Positions 16,982-26,135 of a stretch of DNA of 64,000 nucleotides are shown here, in pieces (positions within the stretch are counted from its first letter, which is position 1; the number at the start of each line of letters is the position of its first letter). The stretch is from Nitrospirae bacterium MYbin3 (GTDB lineage Bacteria > Nitrospirota > Thermodesulfovibrionia > Thermodesulfovibrionales > Dissulfurispiraceae): positions 1 through 64,000 of the forward strand of contig PEAD01000016.1 in the NCBI GenBank assembly GCA_002753335.1, given 5' to 3'. The notes under the pieces were generated by a model that saw nothing but the letters and a program-made list of their open reading frames with translations, had not been told where the DNA came from and made no database searches. A program made the translations under genes and the position numbers.

Positions 16982-17912
16982 AGGCCTTCCTGACGAACCA
17001 TTAGGAGAAAACCCTGTAGTAACCATCGGCAATTTCGACGGCGTGCATATCGGCCATCAAAAAATTTTCAGGCTCGCGGTAGAGAAGGCGAAAGAACTCG
17101 GTGGAACCCCTATTGCTATAACCTTCAACCCGCATCCTGTAAGAGTTCTCGCACCCGAAAGAGGCATGAAGCTTATAACAACACTTGAACACAAACGAGA
17201 GCTTATCGCAAAAAACGGAATTAAGGCGTTAATATGCCTGCCGTTCGACAAAGATTTTGCAAAGACAGAGCCTGACGATTTTATCAGAAGAATACTGGTA
17301 GAGACTATCGGTGCGCACTGGGTCATAGTTGGCCACAGCTATTCGTTCGGAAAAGGAAAAAAAGGAACTACCGCCTTGTTGAGAGCGAGCGGAAGAAAAT
17401 ACGGCTTCGGTGTCAAAGTCGTCAGATATGCAAAGGTTTATGACGACATCGTTAGCAGCAGCAGGATACGGAGCCTAGTACTCAGGGGAAGGGTTTGCGA
17501 AGCAGCGCGAATGCTGGGACGGGCCTATCACATAGACGGAACAGTAATTAAAGGAGCGGGAAGAGGAGCATCACTGCTGAACATCCCCACCTGCAACATA
17601 AATACAAAAAACGAACTGATACCCAAAGAAGGCGTTTATGCAGTAAGAGTTTCTTTTGGCAGCTCTATTTATGATGGGGTCGCCAACATCGGCAAAAACC
17701 CCACATTCGGAGATGTGCCGATGAGCTACGAAGCACATCTGTTTGATATGAATGAAAATCTTCTGGGCAAAAACATCAGACTGCATTTCATAGATAGAAT
17801 CAGGGATGAGAAAAAGTTTTCAGGCGTCGTAGAACTTATAGACCACATCAACAAAGACATAAGCAAGGCAAAACAGATTCTCTCAAAAAGAAAAGACCTG
17901 CTGTTTCTTTAA
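16968..17912 (+). CDS. ribF: bifunctional riboflavin kinase / FAD synthetase
   Basis: 314 residues. N-terminal FAD synthetase domain begins with VVTIGNFDGVHIGHQ and includes TFNPHPVRVL, VGHSYSFGKGKKG and the SSSRIRSLVL signature. The C-terminal riboflavin kinase domain has GAGRGASLLNIPTCN, GVYAVRV and the IGKNPTFGD loop. It turns riboflavin into FMN and FAD. The frame is open from 16899, but homology starts at the ATG 16968, which I use. It ends 1 bp before the convergent signalling operon, with no hairpin between. Confidence 0.96.
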   Translation: MQIIEGLPDEPLGENPVVTIGNFDGVHIGHQKIFRLAVEKAKELGGTPIAITFNPHPVRVLAPERGMKLITTLEHKRELIAKNGIKALICLPFDKDFAKTEPDDFIRRILVETIGAHWVIVGHSYSFGKGKKGTTALLRASGRKYGFGVKVVRYAKVYDDIVSSSRIRSLVLRGRVCEAARMLGRAYHIDGTVIKGAGRGASLLNIPTCNINTKNELIPKEGVYAVRVSFGSSIYDGVANIGKNPTFGDVPMSYEAHLFDMNENLLGKNIRLHFIDRIRDEKKFSGVVELIDHINKDISKAKQILSKRKDLLFL

Positions 17913-17913
17913 C

Positions 17914-20001
17914 CTATCTATCCAGCACCGTCCGTATCTTTCTCAGAAGAGCATCAGGGTCTATCGGCTTTGCTATAAAATCAACAGAGTCCTGTAATAC
18001 GCCCTTCTTCGCGATTATGTCATCGGTATATCCGCTCATAAAAATCGCCTTAATGTCAGGCCTGATCCTTTTAATCTCTTCGTAAGCATCCCTGCCGTTT
18101 TTAGAAGGCATTATCACATCCAAAAGGAGAAGGCTTACCGAATCATTGTTCTCGATAAACCTCTTCACCGCAGTATCCCCGTCTTCAGACTCAATTCCCT
18201 TGTATCCATGCCCTTCAAGAGACATCATTATAATTTTCCTGACCTTATTGTCATCTTCGGCTACGAGTATCGTCTCCCCCTTGCCCAAGGGCAGTGGCAG
18301 GGCTGTCCTTAAACTATCATATACAGATGCATTTGCTAGCGGCAGGTATATCCTGAAGGTTGTCCCTTTGCCGGGTTCGCTGTAAACACTAATATTGCCT
18401 CCATGCTGCTTTACTATTCCGTAAACCACCGCAAGACCGAGTCCGGTGCCTTTGCCAACCTCTTTTGTGGTGAAAAATGGTTCAAATATATTTCCTCTCG
18501 TATTCTGGTCCATCCCATAACCTGTATCGGATACCGTAAGCACCGCATGAGGTCCTTTATTTTCAAAAAGGTGGGCTTCAGGATAACTACCGTCAATATC
18601 AACAATATCTGTCTCAACAGAAAGCACTCCTCCGTCAGGCATTGCATCACGGGCATTTGTCGCAAGGTTCAGGAGGACCTGATCAATCTGGCCCCTGTCA
18701 ACCATAACAGGAATATCGTCATGAGCCAGTTTTGTCTTAAACTCTATTTCCTCTCCTATAACCCTTCTGAGCATCTTTTCCACGTTATATACAATGTCAT
18801 TAAGGTTCTCAGGCTTTAAAGCTATAGTCTGCTTGCGGCTAAACGCAAGCAGGGCATGCGTGAGCTCGGCCGCACGATTGGCAGCAGCAAGCATCTCTCC
18901 TATATATTCACCTATAGATTCCTCTCCCTTTAGCCTCCGCTTAGCCATAGTGCCGAAGCCTATAATTGCGGTCAGGATGTTGTTGAAGTCATGAGCAACC
19001 CCTCCGGCAAGAGTGCCTATCGCCTCCATCTTATGTGATTGGCGGAGCTGCTCTTCAAGTTTATGTTTCTCTACCTCCGCCTTCTTGCGCTCTGTTATGT
19101 CCTTAACCACGCCATCGTAGTACATAAGATCTCCAGAGTCGCTTTTGTACAGAATTATATTATCGGTTACCCATCGCAGCTCTCCGTCTTTGCGAATTAT
19201 TCTATGCTCAATAGGCGGAATATCCTCACCCTCCATTATATGCCGCGCACGCTCTATTATAAGCTCACGATCCTCTGGCGCCACCATGCGCAGCCAGAGA
19301 AAAGCATCAGCAGCAAATTCCTCAGCCGTGTACCCGGTTATCACCACACAGGCCGGACTATGCTTCGTCTCCACAGCACAGCCTTTCTCAATACGCACCG
19401 TGTATTGATAGTCCGTGAGTCCTTCGGTAATCCGGCGGTAGCGCGCTTCGCTTGCCTGCAGCGCCTCATCGCTTTTTTGTCTGGCCTCATTCTCCCTTTT
19501 TAAATCTTCCATCAGGTTTATAGTGGCTATGTAGCTTCGTTTCAATTCACTGGTCTTTTCTTCGACCAAGGCGGCAAGCCGTTCTTTTTCATCCCGCCTT
19601 TCGATATGCGCGGTCTTAATTTTTACCATTGCACGTATCTGGGCGGTAAGCTCACTCTCATCAATAGGTTTGGCAAGAAAGGCATCGGCGCCTACTTCAA
19701 GTGCAAGTATGCGGCTCTGTTTGTCGCCTTTAAGCGCAGTAACAAAAACTACCGGGGTGTCTCTCAGGTTTGGGTCGGCTTTAAGTTTCTTGCAGACATC
19801 AAAACCGTCCATATCAGGCATTACAATATCAAGCAGAATAACATCCGGGTCTTCGGATGCCGCCAGTTCAAGCCCTCTTTTGCCATTCAGGGCCGCAAGT
19901 ATGACAGCTTCAGGAAACGCCTCTTTTATCAGGGCGTTCAGGGTGATCAGATTATCCTGATTATCATCAATCGCCAGTATTTTAGTTTTTCTGTTTGCCA
20001 T
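17914..20001 (-). CDS. hybrid histidine kinase: REC-PAS-HisKA-HATPase-REC
   Basis: 695 residues, soluble. Order: receiver 1 (Asp near 57, VILLDIVMPDMDG), coiled linker, PAS (about 185-310, ending GVVKDITERKKAE), HisKA with His near 336 in GGVAHDFNN, HATPase (DTGYGMD, GKGTGLGLAVVYGI), receiver 2 (LLLLDVIMPSKNG near 628). With a receiver at each end it can both take phosphate from an upstream kinase and pass it on. Last gene of the six-gene operon, 1 bp after its neighbour. Its kinase and second receiver are closely similar to those of the 24491-26125 protein. Confidence 0.93.
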   Translation of the reverse strand: MANRKTKILAIDDNQDNLITLNALIKEAFPEAVILAALNGKRGLELAASEDPDVILLDIVMPDMDGFDVCKKLKADPNLRDTPVVFVTALKGDKQSRILALEVGADAFLAKPIDESELTAQIRAMVKIKTAHIERRDEKERLAALVEEKTSELKRSYIATINLMEDLKRENEARQKSDEALQASEARYRRITEGLTDYQYTVRIEKGCAVETKHSPACVVITGYTAEEFAADAFLWLRMVAPEDRELIIERARHIMEGEDIPPIEHRIIRKDGELRWVTDNIILYKSDSGDLMYYDGVVKDITERKKAEVEKHKLEEQLRQSHKMEAIGTLAGGVAHDFNNILTAIIGFGTMAKRRLKGEESIGEYIGEMLAAANRAAELTHALLAFSRKQTIALKPENLNDIVYNVEKMLRRVIGEEIEFKTKLAHDDIPVMVDRGQIDQVLLNLATNARDAMPDGGVLSVETDIVDIDGSYPEAHLFENKGPHAVLTVSDTGYGMDQNTRGNIFEPFFTTKEVGKGTGLGLAVVYGIVKQHGGNISVYSEPGKGTTFRIYLPLANASVYDSLRTALPLPLGKGETILVAEDDNKVRKIIMMSLEGHGYKGIESEDGDTAVKRFIENNDSVSLLLLDVIMPSKNGRDAYEEIKRIRPDIKAIFMSGYTDDIIAKKGVLQDSVDFIAKPIDPDALLRKIRTVLDR

Positions 20002-20002
20002 A

Positions 20003-22564
20003 TCAGGACAATACCATATTTGTCACAGCATTCAGCAGTTCTCTGCGATTCACATCACCCTTCTGTATAAGCTGGTGAATATTGTTGCGCGTTAAAAATT
20101 TAAGTTCATCTTTCGTTAAATGTTTTGCTGTAAGTATTAGAACAGGTATGTGGGCTGTTTGCTCTGCTTCCCGCAGGGTTTTAAGCACCTGAAATCCATC
20201 AACCCTGGGCATCATAAGATCAAGTATCATGGCATCAGGAATTTTCTGAGCAATTATTCCAAGAGCCTCGCCCCCATCGCGTGCAACCAGAATGTTATAC
20301 CCGCTTTCCCCCAAAATGTCCTTCATCTGGATTATGGCAGGTTCGCTGTCTTCAACAAGCAGAATTGTTTTGGCAATTGCATCCGAAACTGGCATCTTCG
20401 TCGCTTCTTTTATATCATGTTTTAAAACACTCTGCGCCCCGGATTCAATAATCCTATTTTCGTGTGCATATCGCAGCGGCAGAGAAAGAACAAATTCAGA
20501 GCCTTTGCCGATCACACTCTTAACAGAAATGGCACCTCCGAGGATGTTTGCATATTTTTTTGCGATGGCAAGTCCAAGTCCGGTGCCGCCAAAACGGCGT
20601 GACGTGCTGTTGTCGGCCTGTCGGAACTCATCAAAAATATGCGGCAGATGGTCTTCGGCTATCCCTATTCCGGTATCGGCAACCGTTACCTCAAGCTTAT
20701 TATCGGTCTGCCGCGAGCTGACATCAACTTTTCCCTTTTCGGTAAACTTCACAGCATTGCCGATCAAGTTCTGAAGAATATGGCGGCACTTGTTTGCATC
20801 ACTATCGATAAACAATTCAGGATCATTCCCGGTTTGCAGCAGTTTAATGCCCTTCTGTTTTGCCTGTGGATGTATCATGCTCACAACTTCAGCAATCAGG
20901 TTGCCGGCGTTGAACTTCGTAATTTCTATTTCTTCACGTCCGGACTCGATCCGGGCAATATCCAGGATGTCATTTATCAGCGACAGCAGATGCTTTCCGT
21001 TGCGTTCAATCACCTCCAGATAGCTGTACTCTTCTTCCGGAATTTTATTACCAAGACGACGGTTCAGAACCCCAGACAGCGCAATCACCGAATTGAGCGG
21101 CGTTCTGAGCTCATGGCTCATATTCGACAGGAAATTGGTTTTAAGTCGGCTGGCTTCGTCCAGTTGTTTTTTCTGTATTTCGAGTTCAATGTTCTGCTGA
21201 GTCAGCTCAACCGACTGAGATTCCAGCTCAGTTTTCTGTGCCTCCAGTTCACGGTTCTGGCGCTCGAGCTGTTCAGAAAAAGCGCGGATTTTTCTGATCG
21301 CCAGCACGCCGTTCAGCCGCGCGGTCAAGACATCCCATATCTCGTCAATCAGCCGCAAGGCAGCGGCAGAATAGGTTCTTACGCTGGACAGAGAAATCAC
21401 GGCCGCGATACTCTCCCCTGAAGAGACAGGAATGGTGATAATCTCGCGCGGCCGAAAGTCACCGCTGACGGTCGCAAAACTAAAACGCGTATCTGTCGGG
21501 ATGTCCTTGATATGCTGTATCTCACGGGTAGACAATGCAGCGCCGAATTCACCTTCGTTGCCCAAAGCCGAAAAGGAAGCACGGTTCGCAGCAGCAAGCC
21601 CGATCGATTCAAAATGCACAAAATCGGTTTTCTGTTCATTCAGTATGTAGATCGCGCCTATCTGAGACTCTGTCTGTAGCAGTAGGTCCTTGAGCAAAGC
21701 CTGACAAAATGCACGCAGATCATCCTCCTTCAGCATTATGTCCGCAATGCGGGCAATCGATTCCTTGCGTTTTATATCCGTCTCGATTGTTTCTGCCAAT
21801 TCGTTAAACGCAGCAGAAAGGGTTCCATATTCATTCCCTGAAACGTAACGGCTTCGGGTGCCAAACTTGCCTTGGCGGTAATGCTCAACTGCCGACGTCA
21901 GTTCTCTCAATGGTTCATGAATGTTTTTCAAAAGCAGATAACTTACAGCGATTGTCAGCACTAAAATAAAAGAGACCAGCAGCACCATAGAAACAAATAT
22001 ATTATGTTTTTTCAGCTTGGCAGCAGCATAAAATTCATCACTTTTTCTTATGGCGAAATCACTTATGTCTTGGAGTTCCTTCAGCAGCGTTTTTACATGC
22101 TCGCCGCCGATGCCAGAAAACCTGGTGCGCTCAATCGCTTCAGCATTTTTGCCTGAATGCAGCAAACGGATGGTATCATCGCGGATAGATTTCCACTGAA
22201 CTAATTGTTCATGGGCCTCGTCAATGTCCTTGCGGGGGCCTAGATAGCGCTCATACAAGACATCAAATTGATCGTGGGCGTCGGCTTCATGTGAATCAAT
22301 ATCCTGAATAATGGATTGTCTCTCACTATCATTTTTTGCCAGCACAAGGTCTTTCATACCCTTGTGCATTATCAGAACGTCAGCCTTTATGTCACCCAAG
22401 GCCCGGCGCACGGTGAGCGGATGCTCATACAATTTTTTTGTATCCTGCCACAGACTATCAGCCTGAAACCAAGACGCAGCACCAAGGATTAGCACAAACA
22501 TAAAAATAGCTCCAAGGCCTATTCGCATCTGCGTAGAGATTTTCAGATCCATAATCTTCATCAC
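20003..22564 (-). CDS. membrane hybrid kinase: 4-helix sensor-HAMP-GAF-HisKA-HATPase-REC
   Basis: 853 residues. Membrane helices at about 13-33 and 192-213 enclose a helical periplasmic sensor of the four-helix-bundle chemoreceptor type; HAMP follows (to about 270), then GAF (280-430), a Gln/Glu-rich coiled coil (ELESQSVELTQQNIELEI), HisKA with His near 484 in SNMSHELRTPLN, HATPase (DTGIGIAED, FGGTGLGLAI) and a receiver (MILDLMMPRVDG near 782). Its start overlaps cheR by 4 bp, which suits a methyltransferase-adjusted sensor, though no classical methylation helices are recognisable. Confidence 0.93.
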   Translation of the reverse strand: MMKIMDLKISTQMRIGLGAIFMFVLILGAASWFQADSLWQDTKKLYEHPLTVRRALGDIKADVLIMHKGMKDLVLAKNDSERQSIIQDIDSHEADAHDQFDVLYERYLGPRKDIDEAHEQLVQWKSIRDDTIRLLHSGKNAEAIERTRFSGIGGEHVKTLLKELQDISDFAIRKSDEFYAAAKLKKHNIFVSMVLLVSFILVLTIAVSYLLLKNIHEPLRELTSAVEHYRQGKFGTRSRYVSGNEYGTLSAAFNELAETIETDIKRKESIARIADIMLKEDDLRAFCQALLKDLLLQTESQIGAIYILNEQKTDFVHFESIGLAAANRASFSALGNEGEFGAALSTREIQHIKDIPTDTRFSFATVSGDFRPREIITIPVSSGESIAAVISLSSVRTYSAAALRLIDEIWDVLTARLNGVLAIRKIRAFSEQLERQNRELEAQKTELESQSVELTQQNIELEIQKKQLDEASRLKTNFLSNMSHELRTPLNSVIALSGVLNRRLGNKIPEEEYSYLEVIERNGKHLLSLINDILDIARIESGREEIEITKFNAGNLIAEVVSMIHPQAKQKGIKLLQTGNDPELFIDSDANKCRHILQNLIGNAVKFTEKGKVDVSSRQTDNKLEVTVADTGIGIAEDHLPHIFDEFRQADNSTSRRFGGTGLGLAIAKKYANILGGAISVKSVIGKGSEFVLSLPLRYAHENRIIESGAQSVLKHDIKEATKMPVSDAIAKTILLVEDSEPAIIQMKDILGESGYNILVARDGGEALGIIAQKIPDAMILDLMMPRVDGFQVLKTLREAEQTAHIPVLILTAKHLTKDELKFLTRNNIHQLIQKGDVNRRELLNAVTNMVLS

Positions 22565-23400
22565 TTAGCCCCCTTTGGCTCATGCGAGCAGAATATTGCG
22601 GACTGAGGAAACAGTTCATAATAATTACAATTCATTATTGCTTCTCTCTCGGCCTCGCCGGCAACCAAATATCCTCCGGCAGCAAGACAGGCGGCTATTT
22701 TTTCGATAATGATTTTACGGAATTCCGGTCTGTAATAAAAAAGCAGATTAGCGCAGACCAGCAGATCAAAGTCTCCAAAGATGCTTGTGGGCGGACAAGC
22801 TAATTGATCGCCAAGCAGGTCAAAAACCGAAAATTCGATATTCTCTTTCAGCTCAGGCTTGACCGTATAAACATCATCCTGTTTCGAAAACCACGCCTCC
22901 TCACGTTTCATGCTCAAATTGCTTAAGGAGGATGAAAGGTATTGGCCTTTCTGCGCTTTATTTATCATTGATTCGCATTGGTCAGTAGCAAAAATACGAT
23001 AACTGAATTTATCATCACCGTTTTTGAGTTCTTCAAGCAGTATTGCCAAACTGTATGCCTCCTGTCCTGCAGCGCAAGCAGCCGACCATATACGTATCTC
23101 TTTGTGCCTAGCGTTTTTCTTCTTCAGAAGCAGCGTCGGCAAGACAATACGCTCCAATCCCGCGAAGGTTAACGGGTTGCGAAAAAACTCGCTGTAACTG
23201 ATTTGCAGCGAATCAGAAAATATTTTGACTTCCTTTTCATCTTGCTCCAGCAAAGCGTAATACTCTTCTACCGAGCCGCAACAAGTTTCTATGATTCTTT
23301 TCTGGAGAGATTTGTTCAGGAAAGTTTCATCGTATTTTGAGATGTCAATGCAATGGGACTGCATAAGGATATCGGCAATATTTTTATCTATTTCTGTCAC
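22561..23400 (-). CDS. cheR: CheR-type protein-glutamate methyltransferase
   Basis: 279 residues. N-terminal helical domain with the SEFFRNPLTF segment typical of CheR, then an S-adenosylmethionine-binding domain (IWSAACAAGQEAYSLAILL, FATDQ, VFDLL, DLLVCANLLFYY, YLVAGEAE). CheR methylates glutamates on chemoreceptors. No chemoreceptor, cheA, cheB or cheW lies in the window; instead the gene is locked by 4-bp overlaps between a PAS-GAF protein and a membrane hybrid kinase, so its target may be one of those. In place of the usual GCSTGEEPYS motif it has AACAAGQEAYS, a modest divergence. Confidence 0.93.
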   Translation of the reverse strand: MTEIDKNIADILMQSHCIDISKYDETFLNKSLQKRIIETCCGSVEEYYALLEQDEKEVKIFSDSLQISYSEFFRNPLTFAGLERIVLPTLLLKKKNARHKEIRIWSAACAAGQEAYSLAILLEELKNGDDKFSYRIFATDQCESMINKAQKGQYLSSSLSNLSMKREEAWFSKQDDVYTVKPELKENIEFSVFDLLGDQLACPPTSIFGDFDLLVCANLLFYYRPEFRKIIIEKIAACLAAGGYLVAGEAEREAIMNCNYYELFPQSAIFCSHEPKGAK

Positions 23401-24494
23401 CCGACTATCCTGTATTTTTCTTCCTGTCCTGATTTTTTCAGAAGCTCATTAACTTCCCTCTTCAATTCTATGATAGAAAGTTCACGGTCAACAGCTAAAT
23501 TATGGAACCGCTGCAGTTCGTCATTTCTTTTCTGCAGCGCCTCTTCCGCATACTTGTGCTTAACAATCTCCCAAGCAACATCGGCAAGATAAGAAACAAT
23601 GCTTACGTCAAGCTCCGTATAATCTGCAGGTTTATTACCCACCCCAAGTATCGCAACAATGCGCTCATCGCGAAAAATAGGGACTACCAGTTCACGGGCC
23701 ACATGCGCATGGCCTTGAGGCAGCCCTTTACGATGAGCAAGCGACGGATAATCATTATGAATGACCGGTTTGCGCTGGTGGACGCAGTCAACCCAGACAC
23801 CGGCGTTCTCTATGCTGTAATGCAACCCTTTGCCTTCGGCCTTGCAGAACTTTTCGAGCGTCAAACTGGACCATGCCTGAAGAGAAAGAGTCTTCTGGTC
23901 ATTTTCCACAAAATGATAAAAACCAATGGGGCTGTCCACGAGCATGCCGACCTCGTCCAGTGTTTTGCGCAGCAGTTCCTCCAGAGTATGTCCCGGAGAA
24001 AATTCCAGCAGCCTCATGCGAACCTGTATAATTTCTTCGGTCAGCATGCGTTCCGTAATGTCACGTATAATGCCCAATGCCGCTTTTTGTCCGTTATAAA
24101 GAGGGATAAAGCTGCCGGACATTTCAACAGGGAATACCGACCCGTCTTTTCTTTTGTGGTAGCGCACCGGAATGCGCATGCACTGTCTCGATTCAATCTC
24201 TTTTATGGAATTATCCGAAGCAACCTGCTCTGTGGCTATATCATTAATCGTAAGCTTTAAAAATTCATGCCGGCCGTATCCGTACATTTTCTCGGCCGCC
24301 CTGCTTATGTCTATAATCCTCTTGGTCGTAATATCAAATAGAATGATTGCATCCATCGTTGACTGCACTATCTGCCGGTATCTTTCCTCGCTATCCATTT
24401 GGGCGGTTACTTCTGATTCCAGCTTGCTAACCCGCAGGCGCATTTGCGCCAATTCTTCCAACAACTGATCTTTTGATTTATTGTCGTCGTTCAT
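23397..24494 (-). CDS. PAS-GAF sensory protein without output domain
   Basis: 365 residues. A short coiled coil (1-30) leads into a PAS domain (about 30-155: ERYRQIVQSTMDAIILFD, then GIIRDITERMLTE), a GAF domain (about 165-310, including DSPIGFYHFVENDQKTL and a conserved GLPQGHAHVARELVVPI region seen in light/redox-type GAF kinases), and a C-terminal coiled coil. There is no kinase, GGDEF or other effector domain and no membrane helix, so it likely modulates its operon partners by contact. The C-terminal coil could pair with the linker of a neighbouring kinase. Confidence 0.88.
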   Translation of the reverse strand: MNDDNKSKDQLLEELAQMRLRVSKLESEVTAQMDSEERYRQIVQSTMDAIILFDITTKRIIDISRAAEKMYGYGRHEFLKLTINDIATEQVASDNSIKEIESRQCMRIPVRYHKRKDGSVFPVEMSGSFIPLYNGQKAALGIIRDITERMLTEEIIQVRMRLLEFSPGHTLEELLRKTLDEVGMLVDSPIGFYHFVENDQKTLSLQAWSSLTLEKFCKAEGKGLHYSIENAGVWVDCVHQRKPVIHNDYPSLAHRKGLPQGHAHVARELVVPIFRDERIVAILGVGNKPADYTELDVSIVSYLADVAWEIVKHKYAEEALQKRNDELQRFHNLAVDRELSIIELKREVNELLKKSGQEEKYRIVG

Positions 24495-26125
24495 TGCCTG
24501 TCCAGCATAGCCCTTATTTTTCTCAGCATATCATCTGGGTCTATAGGTTTTGGTATAAATTCAAAACCCTCCTGAATTATGCCTTTATTTGCAAGTATAT
24601 CATCAGTGTAGCCGCTCATAAAGATCGCTTTTATGTCGGGCCTGCTGGTTTTAAGATCATCGTAGGCATTTTTCCCGTTTTTTACAGGCATTATAACGTC
24701 CAGAATAAGCAGTGCTATTGAATCCCTGTTTTCAAGATACACGGTGACAGCTTCTTCCCCATTTTTAGCCTCTATTGTTTTGTAGCCGTTGTCCTGAAGG
24801 TACAGCCTGATTATTCTTCTTACATCAGCATCATCCTCTGCTATAAGAATAGTTTCGCCTTTTCCCAATGGCACCGGCTGCTCGGTCCCTGCCTCTTTGC
24901 GCTTCTCAACCGCAGCCATTAAGGGCAGATATATCCTGAAGGTTGTGCCCTTGCCCGGTTCACTATCAACCGTGATATTGCCTTCATGCTGTTTGATTAT
25001 GCCGTACACCATAGCCAGGCCCAGTCCTGTTCCCCTGCCTATGCCTTTTGTTGTGAAGAATGGTTCGAAAATGTTTTCCCTTGTCTTCAAGTCCATGCCC
25101 CTGCCTGTGTCGGATACCGTAAGCACAGCATACTTTCCTGGTTTTTCGAACAGATGGGCTACGGCATAACTTTCGTCAATATCCTCGATACCGGTTTCTA
25201 TTATCAGCTCGCCTCCATCAGGCATTGCATCACGGGCATTCGTGACAAGGTTCATCAATACCTGATCTATCTGGGCCGCATCAACATTTACTATGATATC
25301 TCTGCTGCCCAGAACTGCCCTGAACTCTATGTCCTCTCCTATAATTCTGCAGAGCATCTTTTCTATGTTGAACACTATGCCGTTAAGGTTCTGTGTTTTG
25401 GGCATTATCACCTGCTTCCGGCTGAAGGCAAGCAGTCCGCGCGTCAGTTCCGCGGCCCGGTTAGCTCCGGCAAGCATCTCTTTTACATAGTCATGTGAAA
25501 CCTGATCGTCTTTGAGCCTTTTTTGTGCCATAGACCCAAAGCCGATAATCGCCATAAGTATATTGTTGAAGTCATGCGCCACGCCTCCTGCGAGAACTCC
25601 TATAGCCTCCATCTTCTGTGACTGGCGCAGCTGCTCTTCCAGTTTCTGCTTTTCTTCCTCTGCTCGCTTGTGATCTGCTATCTCGGTTTGAAGCTGTTCG
25701 TTGGCTTTAAACAGCACCGAAGCATGCTGTTTGATCCTGCTTTTCATTTGATACAGTTCCAGATGGTTTTTTACGCGAACCAGCAATTCTTCACGCTGAA
25801 ACGGCTTTGTTATGAAGTCAACTGCGCCGAGCTTCAAACCCTCCACGCGTTTCTCTGCTTCGGTTAGCGCACTAAGAAATATTACCGGTATATCTCTGCT
25901 TTCTTCCCGCTCTTTGAGTTTCTGCAGCACATCAAATCCGTCCATATCAGGCATGAATATATCCAGCAGAATCAACTCCGGAGCATTCACAGCAACAGAG
26001 GCTAGTGCAAGAGATCCGCTGTCTGCCGAAAGCACCTTATAGCCTTCCATCCGCAGAATGTCGGTAAGAAGCTTAAGGGATTCATGGGTGTCGTCAACAA
26101 CTAAGATAGTATTGTTATCGCTCAT
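24491..26125 (-). CDS. hybrid histidine kinase: REC-HisKA-HATPase-REC
   Basis: 544 residues, soluble. Receiver 1 (Asp near 54 in LILLDIFMPDMDG), coil, HisKA with His near 183 in GGVAHDFNN, HATPase (DTGRGMD, GRGTGLGLAMVYGI), receiver 2 (LILDVIMPVKNG near 475). The frame extends to 26206, but the ATG at 26125 has AAGGAA eight bases upstream and receiver homology begins there. It is a paralogue of the 17914-20001 protein over the kinase and second receiver, so the operon grew by duplication. Confidence 0.93.
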   Translation of the reverse strand: MSDNNTILVVDDTHESLKLLTDILRMEGYKVLSADSGSLALASVAVNAPELILLDIFMPDMDGFDVLQKLKEREESRDIPVIFLSALTEAEKRVEGLKLGAVDFITKPFQREELLVRVKNHLELYQMKSRIKQHASVLFKANEQLQTEIADHKRAEEEKQKLEEQLRQSQKMEAIGVLAGGVAHDFNNILMAIIGFGSMAQKRLKDDQVSHDYVKEMLAGANRAAELTRGLLAFSRKQVIMPKTQNLNGIVFNIEKMLCRIIGEDIEFRAVLGSRDIIVNVDAAQIDQVLMNLVTNARDAMPDGGELIIETGIEDIDESYAVAHLFEKPGKYAVLTVSDTGRGMDLKTRENIFEPFFTTKGIGRGTGLGLAMVYGIIKQHEGNITVDSEPGKGTTFRIYLPLMAAVEKRKEAGTEQPVPLGKGETILIAEDDADVRRIIRLYLQDNGYKTIEAKNGEEAVTVYLENRDSIALLILDVIMPVKNGKNAYDDLKTSRPDIKAIFMSGYTDDILANKGIIQEGFEFIPKPIDPDDMLRKIRAMLDRQ

Positions 26126-26135
26126 ATAAAGTTCC

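Noticed and set aside
20639-21421. 260-codon plus-strand frame opposite the hybrid kinase
   Set aside because: Fully covered by a well-supported kinase gene on the other strand; no motif.
23502-24260. 252-codon plus-strand frame opposite the PAS-GAF gene
   Set aside because: Antisense to a gene with clear PAS and GAF motifs; no start signals.
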